From Siculibacillus sp. (lineage in GTDB: Bacteria > Pseudomonadota > Alphaproteobacteria > Rhizobiales > Ancalomicrobiaceae), in NCBI GenBank assembly GCA_030247555.1, contig JAOTSD010000009.1:1-64000 (forward strand): 64,000 nt of DNA, in the 5' to 3' direction. Position 1 is the stretch's first letter, and every line of letters starts with the position of its first letter. Under the pieces are notes generated by a model. The model ran no database searches. It had not been told where the DNA came from and worked only from the letters and a program-made list of their open reading frames with translations. The position numbers were made by a program, and so were the translations under genes. Below are positions 34,428 to 44,427 of the stretch, one piece after another.

Positions 34428-37400
34428 TCACTTCGCCGGGGCGATGTCGATCGACCCGAAGGCGGTGCGGCCGTAGCGCTCGGGGCGATACATGTCCTCC
34501 ACCACCGCCGGCGGATGCACGTAGCGCCCGGGGGTCACCACCCGGACGCCATAGGCGACCTCGAACACCGCGTCCTGACCCGACGAACGATCGAAGGCGG
34601 CGACGAAGCGGTCGTCGCGGTACTCGGTCGACATCGGCTCGACCGAATCCTTCAGCCATTCGAAGGCCGGCACGTCCTTGCCGGCGAGGAGCTTCGGATC
34701 GGCGATCTCGAAGCCGGCCGGCAGGCGGTCGACCAGGACGATACGGGCGGATTCGGCCTTCGGCTCGCTGACCCGCAGCACCACCACCAAGCGATCGGTC
34801 TGGCGCAGCTTGGTCATGTCCGCCTTCGAGCCGTCCGGCTTGAAGAAGAAGCGCTCGACCGTGTAGCCGTTCGCGGCCGCCGGTTCGGGGGTGATCGGGT
34901 GGCCGGAGGTGGTCACCACCACGGTGGCGGCGAGCTTGCGGTCGACCGACGGATCGATCTTCACCGTCACCGGGCGACCGTCGAGCCGGTCGGCGCGGAA
35001 GGTGCGGTAGTAGGCGCCGGTCTTCTCCTCCACCGTGTCGCCGTGAGTGACGACGGCCTTCAGCCGTTCGGTCTCCTTGGCGAGCGAGGCGGCGGCCATC
35101 ACCATCCAGGCCTGTTCCTGGGTCGAGGAATGGGGTCTGAGGTTGCGCGCCGCCTCGACGGCGAGGCCGACGGTCATGATCTCCTCGAGCGGGCGTCCGC
35201 TCTCGGCCATCAACGCCATGGTGCCGGCGGCGTCACGTAGCGGCGAGCCGTAGTCCTCACGCCAGATCCGCTCGTTCTCGATCGCCTTCAGGCGGGTCGC
35301 CGCGGCGCGGAACACCGGAGCGGCGCGGCCGCGATCGCCGAGCAGCGACAGGCCGGCGGCGAGTTGGGCGCGGGCGAGCGGCGAGGCGAAGAGGTCGATC
35401 TTCTGGTCGGAGAGATAGCGCAGGTCGCCCATCACCGGCCGGCCGTTGCGGGCGAGCACGTAGATCGCATAGGCGAGGTCGGCCGCGTCCTTGGGCTCGG
35501 GATCGGAGGTGTTGGCGACCTGATTGCGCAGCCGGTCGAGGGCGAGGTCGAAGGCCTTCTGCGGCACCGTCAGGCCGCGTTCGCGAGCGCGGGTCAGGAA
35601 GTCCGAGACATAGGCGTCGAGCCACAGATGGTCGCCGCCGCTCGACCCCCAGAGACCGAAGGAGCCGTTCGAATCCTGACGGCTCAACACCCGGTCGATG
35701 GCGCCGCGCAGTCGTTCGTCGATGCCGGTGTCGAGGGCGAGGCGCTCCTCGGCCGCCAGCTTTTCGACATAGAGGAGCGGCATCGCCCGGCTGACCACCT
35801 GTTCGGTGCAGCCGTGCGGATAGCGATCGAGGGCACGCAGCAGCGCCGGCACGTCGAGAGCCGACCAGGGCGCCACCGACAGCGACACCGAGCCGGTGCC
35901 GGGCAGGAAATCGGCGAGGAGATCGGACGAGACGGTCATCGAGGCGCCCGGTTCCAGCGTCTTCACCGAGCGTCGGTAGACCTCGGTGGTCGGCGGCTGG
36001 ACGTCGAGCAGCAGCGATTGGGTGGCGTCGAGCCCGGGTCCGGTGAGGCGGACCGCGATCGAGGCGCGGCCGATGCCGGCGGCGGTCACCGATACGACGA
36101 ATTCGCCGCGGCCCTTGGCCTTCAGCGGGATCTTCGCGGTGAGCGCCTCCGCCGGCACGACGATCGGCCCGCGGATGTCGAGATCGAGGGTGTAGTCGCC
36201 GGCGGGCGCCTCGACGTTGTCGAGAGCGAAATGCAGGCGGGAGCGATCGCCGACGGCGAGGAAGCGCGGCACCGTCGGTTGCACCACCACCGCATCGCGG
36301 ACGACGACCTCCTTCGCCGCGTGACCGACCTTGTCCTTCGTCCAGGCGATGGTCATCACCCGGACGGTGCCGTTGAAGGCCGGTACGTCGAAGACCACCT
36401 CCGCCGTACCGTCGGGGCCGACGTCGACGACGCCGGAATAGCGGGCGAAGGGCGCTTCGCGCGGCGGGGCGGCCGACATGTCGGCACCGCCGTCGCCGCC
36501 GGAGCGGATGGCGCCGCGCGACCCCTGCATACCGTCGATGAGGAAGCCGTAGAGATCGCGGACCTCGGTCGCCAGCTGCTTCTGGCCGAAGAACCAGCGG
36601 CCGGGATCGGGCGTCTCGTAGCGGGTCAGGTTGAGGATGCCGACGTCGACGGCGGCGACGACGACGTGCGCCTTCTCGCCGCCGGCGAGGCCGGCGAGCT
36701 TCACCGGGATCTTCAACGTCCCGCGCGGCCGGATCAGATCCGGCGTGGCGAGGGCGACGTCGACGCGGCGCGAGGCCGGATCGACCGCGAACCAGCCGAC
36801 GCCGACGGCGCGGCCGGGCTGGCGGTGGGCCTTGGCGTCGAGCGGCCGGTGGGCGATGGCGACGACGTGGACGCCGGCGCCCCAAGCCGGATCGGCGGCG
36901 AAGGAGACGGTGGCGCCCGCGGTGTCGACGTCGACCACCTTCATCGCCTCGACCCGGTCGGTGACCACCGCGACGGTGGCCGTGCCGGCGAAGCGCGGCC
37001 TCAGCCGCACCTCGACGTTCTCGCCGGCGGCATAGGCCGATTTGTCGAGCGCGACGTCGAGCACGTCGGGAGCGTCGGCCTTGTCCGAACTCGCCCAGCC
37101 GACGGCGAAGTTCACCGTGGTGACCGGGCGGCGATCGTCGCCGACCTTGAGCTCGAGCCGATAGTCGCCCCAGTCGACCGGCACGGAGAGGCGGGCCGGA
37201 TCGCCGACGCCGAGGTCGAGCCTTCCGTCGGCCACCTTGCGGGAGGTCCGGATCACCTCGTGATCCCACTTGCCCTCGGTGTTGAACCACTGCCAGCGCC
37301 TGGTGACCGAATAGAGTTCCCATCGCACCCCCTTCACCTCGCGGCGGGTGCCGTCGGGCAGGGCGGAGAGGAGGGCGAAATCGGCCTTGCCGCCGGGGGC

Positions 37401-39695
37401 GAGCGCGGTGGACTCGAAGAGCTTCCTGACGCCGATCACCGGACCGGCCGGCAGGATCGGCACCGTGACCAGACGCTCGACGGCGCGACCGCCGGCCTCG
37501 GTGACGGCGACGTCGATCTTGGCCCGCAAAGGCCGGGTGACGATCGCCTCGGGGATGGCCACGGTGAGGCGGGCGCGGCCGTCCTCGTCGGTGGCGCCGA
37601 GATCTTCCAGTTCCTTGGTGACGCTCTCGAACGTCTCGTCGTCGAGGCCGACGGAGTATCCGGCGAGACCGGGAACGGTGGTGTCGTCGGCCAATTCGAC
37701 GGTCACGTCGCCGCGCAATTCGAGATCGACGCCGGGAGCGCCGTAGAGATGGCGGGCTTCGACGTCGACCACCGCCGGCTCGCCGACGCGCAGCCGTTCG
37801 GTCACCGGCGTCAGGGTCACGTCGATCCGTTCGGGCACGTAGTCGGCGACGAGGAAGGTGGTCTCGCCGATCGGCGGGCGCTTGGGATCGGCGTGGGCCT
37901 TGATCCGCCAGGTGCCGGTCTGGACGCCGGAGATCAGCGCCAGCGACCAGGCGCGACCGCCGTCGCCCTGATCGGCGACCGCCTGACGACGGTATTCGAC
38001 GCCGTCGGGGCGCTGGACCACCAGTGTCAGCGGCAGGCCGGGCACGGCCAGGCCCTTGGCGTCGCGCAGCAAGGTGGTGACGTTCACCGTCTCGCCGGTG
38101 CGATAGACGCCGCGCTCGGTGACGACGAAGGCGTCGAGCCCCTTCGGCGCGATGCGCCCCTTGACGCCGCGGTCGGTCAGATCGAAGGCGGATTGGACGA
38201 GATCGAGGAAGCCGTAGTCGCCCTTGCCGTCGGCGGCGGCGACGACGCCGGGCGCCGAACCGCCCGAACCGCGGGTGAGCCCGGCGGCGAAGGTGACACG
38301 GCCGGTATCGTCGGTGGTGGCGGTGGCGAGCACCTCGTTGTTCTTGGCGATGAGGCGCAGTTCGATGCCCTTCACCGGGCGGGCGTCGGTCAGCGAGCGG
38401 ACGATGACGTCGACGCCGTCGTCGCCGGAGAAGGCGGTGAGGCCGAGATCGGAGACGACGAACCACTGGGTGGCGAGATCCTCCCAGCCGTCGAATTCGA
38501 CGCCGTCGTCGTCGAGTTCCGTCTTGCCCGGCAACTTGGCGGTCATGACGTAGACGCCGGGTTCAAGTCGGCCGACGGCCTCGAGCACCGGGAAGGCGGT
38601 GATCACGTCCTTGTTGAGCTCGGAAGTGATCGCCATCGAACCCTTCCACACCTGCGTGCCGCTCTCGTCGGCGAGCTTGCGTGTGCGTGAGCCGTCGAGG
38701 TTCGACAGGAACATGTCGTTGCGCAGGGTCGGCGCGAGCGAGCGATCGCCGATACGGAAGACCTTGACGTCGACCGAAGGCGTGTTGACGGCGACGACCG
38801 GCAGTCCTTCCTGGCCGTTCCTCGGCAGAACGTAGTTGCGGCCCGTGAAGCGCACGGTGGGCGAACGGTCGCGGACGTATATGTCGTAGTCGGCCGCCTT
38901 CATCAGGTCCTCGCCGACGGTCGAGGGCAGGCCCTGCCGCAGCACCACCCCGTAGCGCTTGCCGTGTTCGAGGCCGTCGACGCAGATCTGCCGCGCCTCC
39001 ACCGAGATCGCCGGGTTGGCGAGGCCGGAGACGGCGACGAAGGTGGCATAGTCGACCTTGCCGGAGGTGACGAGGTCCTCGGAAAAGGTGAAGCAGGCAC
39101 GCGGGGAGACCGCGTCGGAATCGATCTTGTTCTCGAGCACCCGGAAGCCGTGGGCCGGCCGCAGCTTGTCGTACTGGGCTCGGGCCTCGGGGGTCTCGGC
39201 GGTCTTCAGCGAGGCGCGCAGGACGGCGAGCGCGACGCGGAAATCCTCGGTGCGGACGTAGGTGAGCGCCAGGACGTTGAGCGCCTGTGCTTCCACCTGC
39301 GGTTCGCGAGCGAGGAGATAGCCGCGGTAGGCGGCGGCGTGGGCGTCGCTGCGCAGTTGCCAGCGCACCGAGTAGTCGGCGACGTCCAGCATCGCCGCAC
39401 CGACGGCGAAGCGGGTCCAGTTGCGCGGATCCTTCGGTTCGACCACGGCGAGGCGGCCGTAGAGGGTCTGCACCGACCCCCAGTCGGATTTCTGGAAGGC
39501 CACCTCGGCGGCCTGCTTCAGACGGACGGGATCGCCTGCGCCCTCGGCCTTCGGCTTCAGTCGGGTCTCGAGGCGGGTCGCGTCGTTCGCCAGATCGTCG
39601 CGGGCGAAGAACTTGTCGGCGGCCGGTGCGGGCGTCGCGATCAGCCCGGCGAGAAGTGCGAGGCCCAGGAGCCCGGTGCGAGCGAAACCGATCAT
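34428..39695 (-). CDS. Bacterial alpha-2-macroglobulin, thioester type
   Basis: 1755 residues. The signal peptide (GLLGLALLAGLIATPAPAA) has no lipobox cysteine, unlike E. coli YfhM, so it is probably free in the periplasm. Many macroglobulin beta domains lead to the thioester motif CTEQ at Cys1296 in a helical domain (YPHGC..., LRALDRYPHG), and the receptor-binding-like domain ends the protein. Such proteins trap foreign proteases by a bait region and reactive thioester. ATG 39695 was selected because it begins the signal peptide; the open frame extends further to 39953. Upstream of pbpC by 62 bp. Confidence 0.92.
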   Translation of the reverse strand: MIGFARTGLLGLALLAGLIATPAPAADKFFARDDLANDATRLETRLKPKAEGAGDPVRLKQAAEVAFQKSDWGSVQTLYGRLAVVEPKDPRNWTRFAVGAAMLDVADYSVRWQLRSDAHAAAYRGYLLAREPQVEAQALNVLALTYVRTEDFRVALAVLRASLKTAETPEARAQYDKLRPAHGFRVLENKIDSDAVSPRACFTFSEDLVTSGKVDYATFVAVSGLANPAISVEARQICVDGLEHGKRYGVVLRQGLPSTVGEDLMKAADYDIYVRDRSPTVRFTGRNYVLPRNGQEGLPVVAVNTPSVDVKVFRIGDRSLAPTLRNDMFLSNLDGSRTRKLADESGTQVWKGSMAITSELNKDVITAFPVLEAVGRLEPGVYVMTAKLPGKTELDDDGVEFDGWEDLATQWFVVSDLGLTAFSGDDGVDVIVRSLTDARPVKGIELRLIAKNNEVLATATTDDTGRVTFAAGLTRGSGGSAPGVVAAADGKGDYGFLDLVQSAFDLTDRGVKGRIAPKGLDAFVVTERGVYRTGETVNVTTLLRDAKGLAVPGLPLTLVVQRPDGVEYRRQAVADQGDGGRAWSLALISGVQTGTWRIKAHADPKRPPIGETTFLVADYVPERIDVTLTPVTERLRVGEPAVVDVEARHLYGAPGVDLELRGDVTVELADDTTVPGLAGYSVGLDDETFESVTKELEDLGATDEDGRARLTVAIPEAIVTRPLRAKIDVAVTEAGGRAVERLVTVPILPAGPVIGVRKLFESTALAPGGKADFALLSALPDGTRREVKGVRWELYSVTRRWQWFNTEGKWDHEVIRTSRKVADGRLDLGVGDPARLSVPVDWGDYRLELKVGDDRRPVTTVNFAVGWASSDKADAPDVLDVALDKSAYAAGENVEVRLRPRFAGTATVAVVTDRVEAMKVVDVDTAGATVSFAADPAWGAGVHVVAIAHRPLDAKAHRQPGRAVGVGWFAVDPASRRVDVALATPDLIRPRGTLKIPVKLAGLAGGEKAHVVVAAVDVGILNLTRYETPDPGRWFFGQKQLATEVRDLYGFLIDGMQGSRGAIRSGGDGGADMSAAPPREAPFARYSGVVDVGPDGTAEVVFDVPAFNGTVRVMTIAWTKDKVGHAAKEVVVRDAVVVQPTVPRFLAVGDRSRLHFALDNVEAPAGDYTLDLDIRGPIVVPAEALTAKIPLKAKGRGEFVVSVTAAGIGRASIAVRLTGPGLDATQSLLLDVQPPTTEVYRRSVKTLEPGASMTVSSDLLADFLPGTGSVSLSVAPWSALDVPALLRALDRYPHGCTEQVVSRAMPLLYVEKLAAEERLALDTGIDERLRGAIDRVLSRQDSNGSFGLWGSSGGDHLWLDAYVSDFLTRARERGLTVPQKAFDLALDRLRNQVANTSDPEPKDAADLAYAIYVLARNGRPVMGDLRYLSDQKIDLFASPLARAQLAAGLSLLGDRGRAAPVFRAAATRLKAIENERIWREDYGSPLRDAAGTMALMAESGRPLEEIMTVGLAVEAARNLRPHSSTQEQAWMVMAAASLAKETERLKAVVTHGDTVEEKTGAYYRTFRADRLDGRPVTVKIDPSVDRKLAATVVVTTSGHPITPEPAAANGYTVERFFFKPDGSKADMTKLRQTDRLVVVLRVSEPKAESARIVLVDRLPAGFEIADPKLLAGKDVPAFEWLKDSVEPMSTEYRDDRFVAAFDRSSGQDAVFEVAYGVRVVTPGRYVHPPAVVEDMYRPERYGRTAFGSIDIAPAK

Positions 39696-39934
39696 GACGC
39701 CCTCTTCTTGCTCGGACGGGAGGAGAACCGTCGCCTCACTGCGGATCGGGTCGGCTCGCCCGCCGCGCGGCGGGCGCGTCCCCTCACCGTCGGCGATGAT
39801 AGCAGCAACTCCGCCGTCCTGTCGCGCGGCGCATCGATCGCCGACGGCCTCTCGACGAGCGCGCCGGCCTCTGCGAAGCTCCTCCGGCCGGCCCTCACGG
39901 TGATGACCGACGCCGGCCCGAGGAGGGTTCCGCG

Positions 39935-41410
39935 ATGATCCGGCACGTCCCACGACACGGTTCCGCCCATCACGGACGAGGCGGCCGCATCACCGCCGCC
40001 GATTGGCACGGTCGGCTCGTCGGCGGGCGATGCGGCGGGCCGGCGCTCGCGGCTCTGGCCGTGGCGCTCGCGACGATCGCTCCGGCGCTCGCTCAGGCCC
40101 CCGCCGCGCGGCCGCCGGTCGATGCGGCCAGGGCGCTCGAGGCGGCGCGGCTCGCCTACGAGGCGCTGCCCCTCGCCGAACGTGTCGACATCCAGGACGG
40201 TCTGGTGTGGACCGGCGACTATTCCGGATCGCTCGACGGGACCTTCGGGCGGATGACCTTCGAGGCCATCGCCGCCTTCCAGACGCGCCACCGCTTCGCC
40301 TCCGACGGGATCCTGACCGCCCCGGCCCGCAAGCTGCTCGGCGAGACGGCGACGAAGAAGAAGACCGCCTTCGGTTTCCAGGCCGTCGACGACAAGGCGA
40401 CCGGCGTACGCATCCATCTGCCGACCAAGCTGCTCGGCCCGGCCCAGAAGGGACCGAAAGGCAGCGGCTGGGTCTCGCGGGACGGCCGCGTCCGCGTCGA
40501 CACATGGGCCTCCACCGAGACCGACCTTCCCGGCTTCTTCGAACGGATGAAGGCGGATGTGCCCGGCCGCAAGGTGGTCTACGCCGTACTCAGGGCCGAC
40601 TGGTTCGTCATCTCCGAAGAAACCGGCGGCCTCCGCCGGTACGCCCGGTTCGTCCGAGGACCGGAGGGGATCCGCGGCTTCTTCTTCACCATCGACGCGT
40701 CCCTCGCCGCCGAGCTCGACCGGGTGGTCATCGCCACCGCCGGGCGGTTCGAGCCCTTTCCGGGCACCGCGACCGGGATCGCCGCCGCGACACCGGGCAC
40801 GGCCGCACCGGGGGCGCCGACGGCACCGGCCACCGCACCGGCCGCGCCCATCCCGGTCGCCCCGGGGGCGAGTGGTCTGGCGGTGACGGCCGACAAGGTG
40901 ATCACCGCCTCCGCCGCGGTCGCCGGATGCCGGACGTTGACGGTCGGCGGAAGGCCGGCGACGGTCGCCTTCGCCGATGGCGGCGGCATCGCCACGCTCG
41001 CCGTCGCCGGCGGCAAGGGCGGGGCGGTCCGGTTGGGATCGACGTCGGGTGCGGCGAGCGTGCTGGCCGTCGGAGAGAGCGGCGGGCGGGCCGCGATCGT
41101 CGCCGTTCCCGGCGAGACCGCCGGCGCGCGGCTGCGCGCGGTGCTGCAGCGCGGCGGCCAGGGTGCACCGGTGTTCGACGCCGGCGGCGGACTCCTCGGG
41201 CTCGTCGTCGGGCGGCCGGACGAGGCGCGCGCCATCGCCGGACTCATCCCCCCGGCGGACTATGCGCTCGCGGCGACGCCGGCGATCGAGGCCGCGGTCA
41301 TCGCGGCGGGCGGTGTGATCGCGCCGCCGACGGGAGGCGCGGCGACCACCACCGGGCGTCTCGTCGCCGAATGGGCCGGGCGGATCGTGGCGATCGACTG
41401 CCGCCGTTGA
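39935..41410 (+). CDS. Exported peptidoglycan-binding protein with degenerate trypsin-like domain
   Basis: 491 residues; the start has AGGAGG 8 bp upstream. A long n-region precedes the signal helix (ALAALAVALATIAPALA, cleavage near 54). A PG_binding_1 domain follows (about 88-135: WTGDYSGSLDGTFGRMTFEAI), then a ~140-residue middle domain and an Ala/Pro-rich linker (about 285-310). The C-terminus (about 320-490) has the beta pattern of a trypsin-like protease, but the active-site region reads GQGAPVFDAGGGLLGLV where GxSGGPxxD is expected, so the serine is Ala. Probably a non-catalytic wall-associated protein. Divergent from the macroglobulin gene. Confidence 0.75.
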   Translation: MIRHVPRHGSAHHGRGGRITAADWHGRLVGGRCGGPALAALAVALATIAPALAQAPAARPPVDAARALEAARLAYEALPLAERVDIQDGLVWTGDYSGSLDGTFGRMTFEAIAAFQTRHRFASDGILTAPARKLLGETATKKKTAFGFQAVDDKATGVRIHLPTKLLGPAQKGPKGSGWVSRDGRVRVDTWASTETDLPGFFERMKADVPGRKVVYAVLRADWFVISEETGGLRRYARFVRGPEGIRGFFFTIDASLAAELDRVVIATAGRFEPFPGTATGIAAATPGTAAPGAPTAPATAPAAPIPVAPGASGLAVTADKVITASAAVAGCRTLTVGGRPATVAFADGGGIATLAVAGGKGGAVRLGSTSGAASVLAVGESGGRAAIVAVPGETAGARLRAVLQRGGQGAPVFDAGGGLLGLVVGRPDEARAIAGLIPPADYALAATPAIEAAVIAAGGVIAPPTGGAATTTGRLVAEWAGRIVAIDCRR

Positions 41411-41823
41411 GGCGACGGGCGGCGACCGCGCCGGAATCGCCGAACCGGAGCGACACGGCCCGGCCCGGCCCGGCCCGGCCCGGCCCGGCGGGTTCATCCC
41501 GCATTCAGGCTTCGCCGGCTAGTGTTCATTCATCCGCACCGGTAGGTACGCGTGATCGCGTCCATCGTATCGTGATTCGCGGATGTGCACGTCGTCCTCG
41601 CAAGAGTCACGCCAGTGGAATGGTGGACGAATGAGTTCCTCTTCCCTTCGAATTCATGAGTCATCGATCTCTGTGGACGATTTCGACATCATTTGTTCGA
41701 AGAACGGATCGGTACTCGCTTTCCATCGTCCTGACATCGATCGGAATTGAAACATGCGATGAAGCGGCCGGGTGGTCGCCTCATGGTGCCTCGTGCGCGT
41801 TCGCCCCTCCACGGAGAGACAGC
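41411..41823 (+). other. Intergenic region with low-GC promoter-like stretch
   Basis: 413 bp. It holds the CGGCC tandem repeat near its start and, from about 41520 to 41765, a clearly lower-GC stretch with scattered AT-rich tracts, likely the promoter region of the caspase-like gene. The plus-strand frame open from 41656 is read into the gene but lacks a signal peptide at its start, whereas ATG 41824 begins one. No other gene seen. Confidence 0.4.
41456..41485. repeat. CGGCC pentanucleotide tandem repeat (6 copies)
   Basis: Six exact copies of CGGCC, followed by CGGCG, 46 bp after the end of the peptidoglycan-binding protein gene. Simple repeats of this kind can change copy number by slippage; it is outside any gene and no function is visible. 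Confidence 0.9.
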
Positions 41824-44382
41824 ATGCCCCGTGCGATCCTGTCCCGTCTGATGACGGTCGTGATGTTCCTTCTCGCAACGGCCGTCGCGCCGCTCCATGC
41901 CCAGACGCCGACGGAAGCACGCTTCGCTCTGGTGATCGGCCAGGACGGTTATTCCGAGCAGGCGCTGCCCACCGCGGCCAACGATGCCGGCCTGATCGCC
42001 GACGTGCTGCGGGATGCCGGCTTCGACGTGACCGGTATCCGCAACGCCGATCACGCGACCCTGATGCAGCAGGCCGGCGCCTTCATCGATCGGGTCGCCG
42101 CCGCGGGGCCGGGCGCCGTCGCCGTCGTCTACTACTCCGGCTACGGCCTGCAGTACGAGGGCGAGAACCATCTCGTTCCGATCGGCGCGCGCCTCGCCGC
42201 CGAGGCCGACATCCCGAAGGAGACGGTCCGGGTCAACGAGTTGCTCCAGGGGCTGCTCGAACAAAAGGTCAAAGCGAGAATCGTCCTGCTCGACGTCGCC
42301 TATCGCCATCCCTTCAGGCCGGAAGGGCGCGGCCTCGTCGGCGGTCCGGCGCTGATCGAGGCCCCGGCGGGTCTTCTCGTCGGGTTCAACGCGGCACCGG
42401 GAACGGTCGTCGCGCCGCCGACTTCGGGCGACTATGGCGAATACGCCTCGGCGCTGGCCGAGATGATGCGCGAGGGTGGCCTGCCGATCGAGGACGTGCT
42501 GGCGCGCGTCCGGCTGCGCGTCGATCAGCGCACCAACGGCACCGCGGTGCCCTGGTTCACCTCGAAATTGACCGAAGGGATCCGGTTGTTCGACCGCGCG
42601 CCGGATGCGGCGGCCGCCGACGCCACCGGTTCGGCGGCGATGCGCTCCGACCCGATCGCCGAGATGGAGGCGCTGAAGGCGTTGCGGGCGAAGCCGATGA
42701 AGGATCTCTCCGAAGACGAGGCCTATACCGCGGCCCTGGCCGAGGACACGGTCGACGGCTATCGGTCCTACCTCGAGGCTCACGCCCGGACCCGCCACGC
42801 CAAACGGGTGCAGGCCATGCTCGCGGCGCGGCGCGAGGCCACGTGGTGGGCGCGGGCGGTCGCGGACGACACGACGCGAGCCTACTGGACCTATCTGAAG
42901 ACCTATCCCGAGGGACCGCACGCGGAAGAGGCGCGGACGCGCCTCGCCGATCTGCAGGCCGCGGTGGAACCGCCGCCGGTGTTCGACGAGGTCGTCTACG
43001 AGGATCTGCCGCCACCGCCGGTCGAGGAAGTGGTCATCGTCCGGCGCCGGCGGGTCGTCGACTTCGGCCTCCTCGACTTCCTGCCGCCCCCGCCGCCGCC
43101 GATCATCGTGCTGGCGCCGCCGGCGTTCCTCTTGCCGCCGCCGCCGCGAGTCGGGTTCGGCTTCCTGCCGATCCCGCTGTTGCCGCCGCCGGTCGCCGTG
43201 CTGCCGCCTTTCGTCGGACGCCCCTTCTTCCCGCCGGACAGGGTCGGCTTCCGCCCCGGCGGCAAGGGCCCCGGTCTGATCCGGGATCTCGGCGGACCGG
43301 GTCGGCCCGGCTTCGCCGGACCCGTGGGCTTCCCGGGCCGGCAGGGGTTGATCGGACGTGGCCCCGGAGCGGGCTTCGCCGGGGTCGGCCCCGCCGGGCG
43401 CCCGACGATGATCGGTCGCGGGTCGCGCAATCCGCAGAATTTCGGCGGTGCGCAGGGCTTCGCCGGACCGCGCGGGCTCACCGGCCGGCCGGGACCGGCC
43501 GGCTTCCAGGGCCTGCCGAGCCGCGATCTCGGGCTGCCGGGGCCGCAGGGCCTCACCGGTCGGCGTGCGCCGGCCGGCTTCGGCTTCGGCGGACGACAGA
43601 GCCCGCAGGGTCTCACCGGCCGTCAGGGACCGGGCGGTTTCCAAGCTCTGCCGAGCCGCGGTCGGGGGTTGCCCGAGCCCCAGGGTCTCACCGTCCGCCG
43701 CGGGCCGTCGGGCTTCCAGGGGTTCGGTGGGCCACGGGGACCGCAGGGTCTCTCCGGGGTGTCCGGACCGGCCGGATTCCAGGGCTCGCCGAGCCGCAAT
43801 CAAGGTCTGTTGCAGGGCCTGTCGCGCGCGCATCCGAGCCAGTTCGGCCGCCGGGGGCTTCCCGGCCGGCCCGACGTCTCGGGAATGCCCGGCGTGCGGA
43901 CGATGCCCGGCACGGCCCAGCCGCAGTTCCGCAGCCCCTTCCAGCAGCAACGCATCCTGCAACAGCAGCAGATGCGGTCGGGGCAGTTCGGCATGCCGTC
44001 GCAACCCGCGTTCCCGCAGTTGCAGGGGGCGCCGCGTTCGTCGCCGTCGCAACACATGATGCGGCAGCAGGTCCCGTCACCGCAGTTCCAGCCGCAGCGG
44101 GTTCAGCCTCAGTTCCAGCCCCAGCGGGTCCAGCCGCCGCGCGTCTACCAGATGCCGCAGTTCCAACAGCCGCCGCGGATCCAGCAGATGCCCCGCATCC
44201 AGTCGGCGCCCCGCATGCCGCAGTTCCAGCCGGCGCCGCGCATGCCGCAGTTCCAGCCGATGCAACGCGTCCAGCAGGCGCCGCGCATGCCGCAGATGCA
44301 GGCGCCGCGCGTACCGCAGATGCAGCGGATGCAGGCACCGCCGCAGCAACGGCGGTTCTGCCCGCCGGGCCAGCGCTGCTGA
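41824..44382 (+). CDS. Exported caspase-like (peptidase C14) protein with inactivated site and collagen-like tail
   Basis: 852 residues. Signal peptide 1-26 (LMTVVMFLLATAVAPLHA). The caspase-fold domain (about 30-260) opens with RFALVIGQDGY. The catalytic His normally in YYSGHG is Tyr107 (VVYYSGYG), and the Cys of DACR is Ala159 (LLDVAYRHPF), so both dyad residues are gone. A helical middle follows, with two DTxxxYxxYLxxxP-like segments (750-900 bp into the gene). Then a Pro/Val-rich stretch, a Gly/Pro-rich collagen-like repeat region (about 480-665) and a Gln/Pro/Met-rich tail rich in Arg complete it. Probably a non-catalytic surface or periplasmic scaffold. Confidence 0.8.
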   Translation: MPRAILSRLMTVVMFLLATAVAPLHAQTPTEARFALVIGQDGYSEQALPTAANDAGLIADVLRDAGFDVTGIRNADHATLMQQAGAFIDRVAAAGPGAVAVVYYSGYGLQYEGENHLVPIGARLAAEADIPKETVRVNELLQGLLEQKVKARIVLLDVAYRHPFRPEGRGLVGGPALIEAPAGLLVGFNAAPGTVVAPPTSGDYGEYASALAEMMREGGLPIEDVLARVRLRVDQRTNGTAVPWFTSKLTEGIRLFDRAPDAAAADATGSAAMRSDPIAEMEALKALRAKPMKDLSEDEAYTAALAEDTVDGYRSYLEAHARTRHAKRVQAMLAARREATWWARAVADDTTRAYWTYLKTYPEGPHAEEARTRLADLQAAVEPPPVFDEVVYEDLPPPPVEEVVIVRRRRVVDFGLLDFLPPPPPPIIVLAPPAFLLPPPPRVGFGFLPIPLLPPPVAVLPPFVGRPFFPPDRVGFRPGGKGPGLIRDLGGPGRPGFAGPVGFPGRQGLIGRGPGAGFAGVGPAGRPTMIGRGSRNPQNFGGAQGFAGPRGLTGRPGPAGFQGLPSRDLGLPGPQGLTGRRAPAGFGFGGRQSPQGLTGRQGPGGFQALPSRGRGLPEPQGLTVRRGPSGFQGFGGPRGPQGLSGVSGPAGFQGSPSRNQGLLQGLSRAHPSQFGRRGLPGRPDVSGMPGVRTMPGTAQPQFRSPFQQQRILQQQQMRSGQFGMPSQPAFPQLQGAPRSSPSQHMMRQQVPSPQFQPQRVQPQFQPQRVQPPRVYQMPQFQQPPRIQQMPRIQSAPRMPQFQPAPRMPQFQPMQRVQQAPRMPQMQAPRVPQMQRMQAPPQQRRFCPPGQRC
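43474..43809 (+). repeat. Collagen-like 20-25 residue repeats in the caspase-like protein
   Basis: Five units beginning GLTGR or a variant (GLTVR, GLSGV), with the pattern GLTGRxGPxGFQGLPSR...GLPxPQ, at about residues 551-662. Units differ by insertions and substitutions, so they are old, diverged duplications. Gly and Pro are frequent, but strict Gly-x-y triplets run only for short stretches. Confidence 0.7.
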
Positions 44383-44427
44383 CCGTCGCGACCGGCTCGC
44401 GCCGTTCGAACGACCCCGAGGCGCCGT

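Noticed and set aside
41656..41823. Longer N-terminus for the caspase-like protein from 41656
   Set aside because: It would bury the signal peptide inside the protein; ATG 41824 begins it directly.
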